DNA of 61,801 bases from an uncultured Verrucomicrobiota bacterium. GTDB lineage: Bacteria > Verrucomicrobiota > Verrucomicrobiia > Limisphaerales > UBA9464. The stretch spans positions 1-61,801 of the forward strand of contig CAIMMI010000350.1 in NCBI GenBank assembly GCA_903842505.1, read 5' to 3'. This document shows, piece after piece, positions 61,577 to 61,801 of the stretch. The notes below the pieces were generated by a model. It did not search any database. It was given only the letters and a program-made list of their open reading frames with translations, and was not told where the DNA came from. The stretch's first letter is position 1, and each line of letters begins with the position of its first letter. The translations under genes and the position numbers were made by a program.

Positions 61577-61631
61577 GCCGCGTGCCCTCACGCGGCGGAA
61601 CCATGAGCCACGCCGGGTGAGGGCACCCGGC
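61577..61631. repeat. Two-hairpin intergenic repeat, copy 3
   Basis: Hairpin B at 61577-61596: stem GCCGCGTG/CACGCGGC, loop CCCT. Hairpin A at 61612-61631: stem GCCGGGTG/CACCCGGC, loop AGGG. The remaining tail (61632-61801) holds gttcccag-like strings and aaacttgaaacttcaaac microrepeats, also seen at 225-285 and 45720-45800, with no gene. Confidence 0.78.
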
Positions 61632-61801
61632 CTTCAATGGACAGTTCCTGGCCCCAGTCCCCAGTCGCCAGTTTTCCTGTAGCTGCCGAGGGAACGCACA
61701 GACGTGGGAACTGGCCTCTGGAAACTGGGAACTTTCCTGCCTCAGCCTGCTTCAAACTTGAAACTTCAAACTTGAAACTATCCCCTCACAAACCTCCTCC
61801 C

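Overview
The window is high-GC bacterial DNA that fits the Verrucomicrobiota, plausibly a Limisphaerales/Pedosphaera-like lineage. The evidence is the mix of families: DUF1549/DUF1553 plus DUF1501 pairs, PEP-CTERM-like tails, very large lamin-tail/CotH proteins, extracytoplasmic-function (ECF) sigma factors beside Ser/Thr kinases, a WD40 kinase, DUF3500, and long GC-rich intergenic repeats. The phylum call is inferred from gene families, not from a marker gene. No phage, plasmid, CRISPR array or intact transposase was seen.

Layout. 1-5.6 kb: an intergenic palindromic repeat, then a DUF1549/DUF1553 cytochrome-like gene overlapping a Tat-exported DUF1501 gene. 6-10 kb: a YihY/BrkB membrane protein, a PEP-CTERM-like surface protein with clear promoter and terminator, and a LamG protein. 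9.8-23 kb is the regulatory and polysaccharide region. It holds ECF sigma factor, 55-aa membrane peptide and Ser/Thr kinase as a translationally coupled trio; then a truncated gamma-glutamylcyclotransferase lying against a tRNA-Ile(TAT); then a second ECF factor, a 1455-aa WD40 kinase with a beta-rich C-terminal domain, a GH44 glucanase and a PEP-CTERM-like protein. 23-38 kb: tRNA-Leu(CAA), a CotH/lamin-tail protein, a second DUF1549/DUF1553 + DUF1501 pair, another PEP-CTERM-like protein, an SdrD-type repeat protein with an Asp/Ser/Lys stalk, a metallo-beta-lactamase-fold hydrolase and a diheme cytochrome c. 38-45.6 kb is filled by one 2451-aa protein (PA14, six lamin-tail domains, CotH).

45.9-61.5 kb is more housekeeping: an ABC ATPase-FtsX permease-HpnA-like epimerase operon, a convergent radical SAM protein, infC with a TTG start, a helical-repeat lipid- or envelope-type protein, holB-O-antigen ligase-aroQ-accB-accC on one strand, a protein of about 20 helical repeats, and a DUF3500 gene coupled to an EF-hand-like protein.

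How the genes fit together. Most of the window encodes export and surface display: Tat-exported DUF1501 proteins with partner cytochromes, PEP-CTERM-type tails, and large adhesive or CotH-type proteins. Four secreted proteins (LamG, GH44, both CotH proteins) share a short C-terminal module ending in an F/L-[YF]-R-V/A motif. That may be an alternative sorting or terminal domain and is my leading candidate for something undescribed. Two ECF/kinase modules could control polysaccharide-use genes such as the adjacent GH44 enzyme. The gaps hold at least two repeat families; one is a two-hairpin element whose three copies show compensatory base changes.
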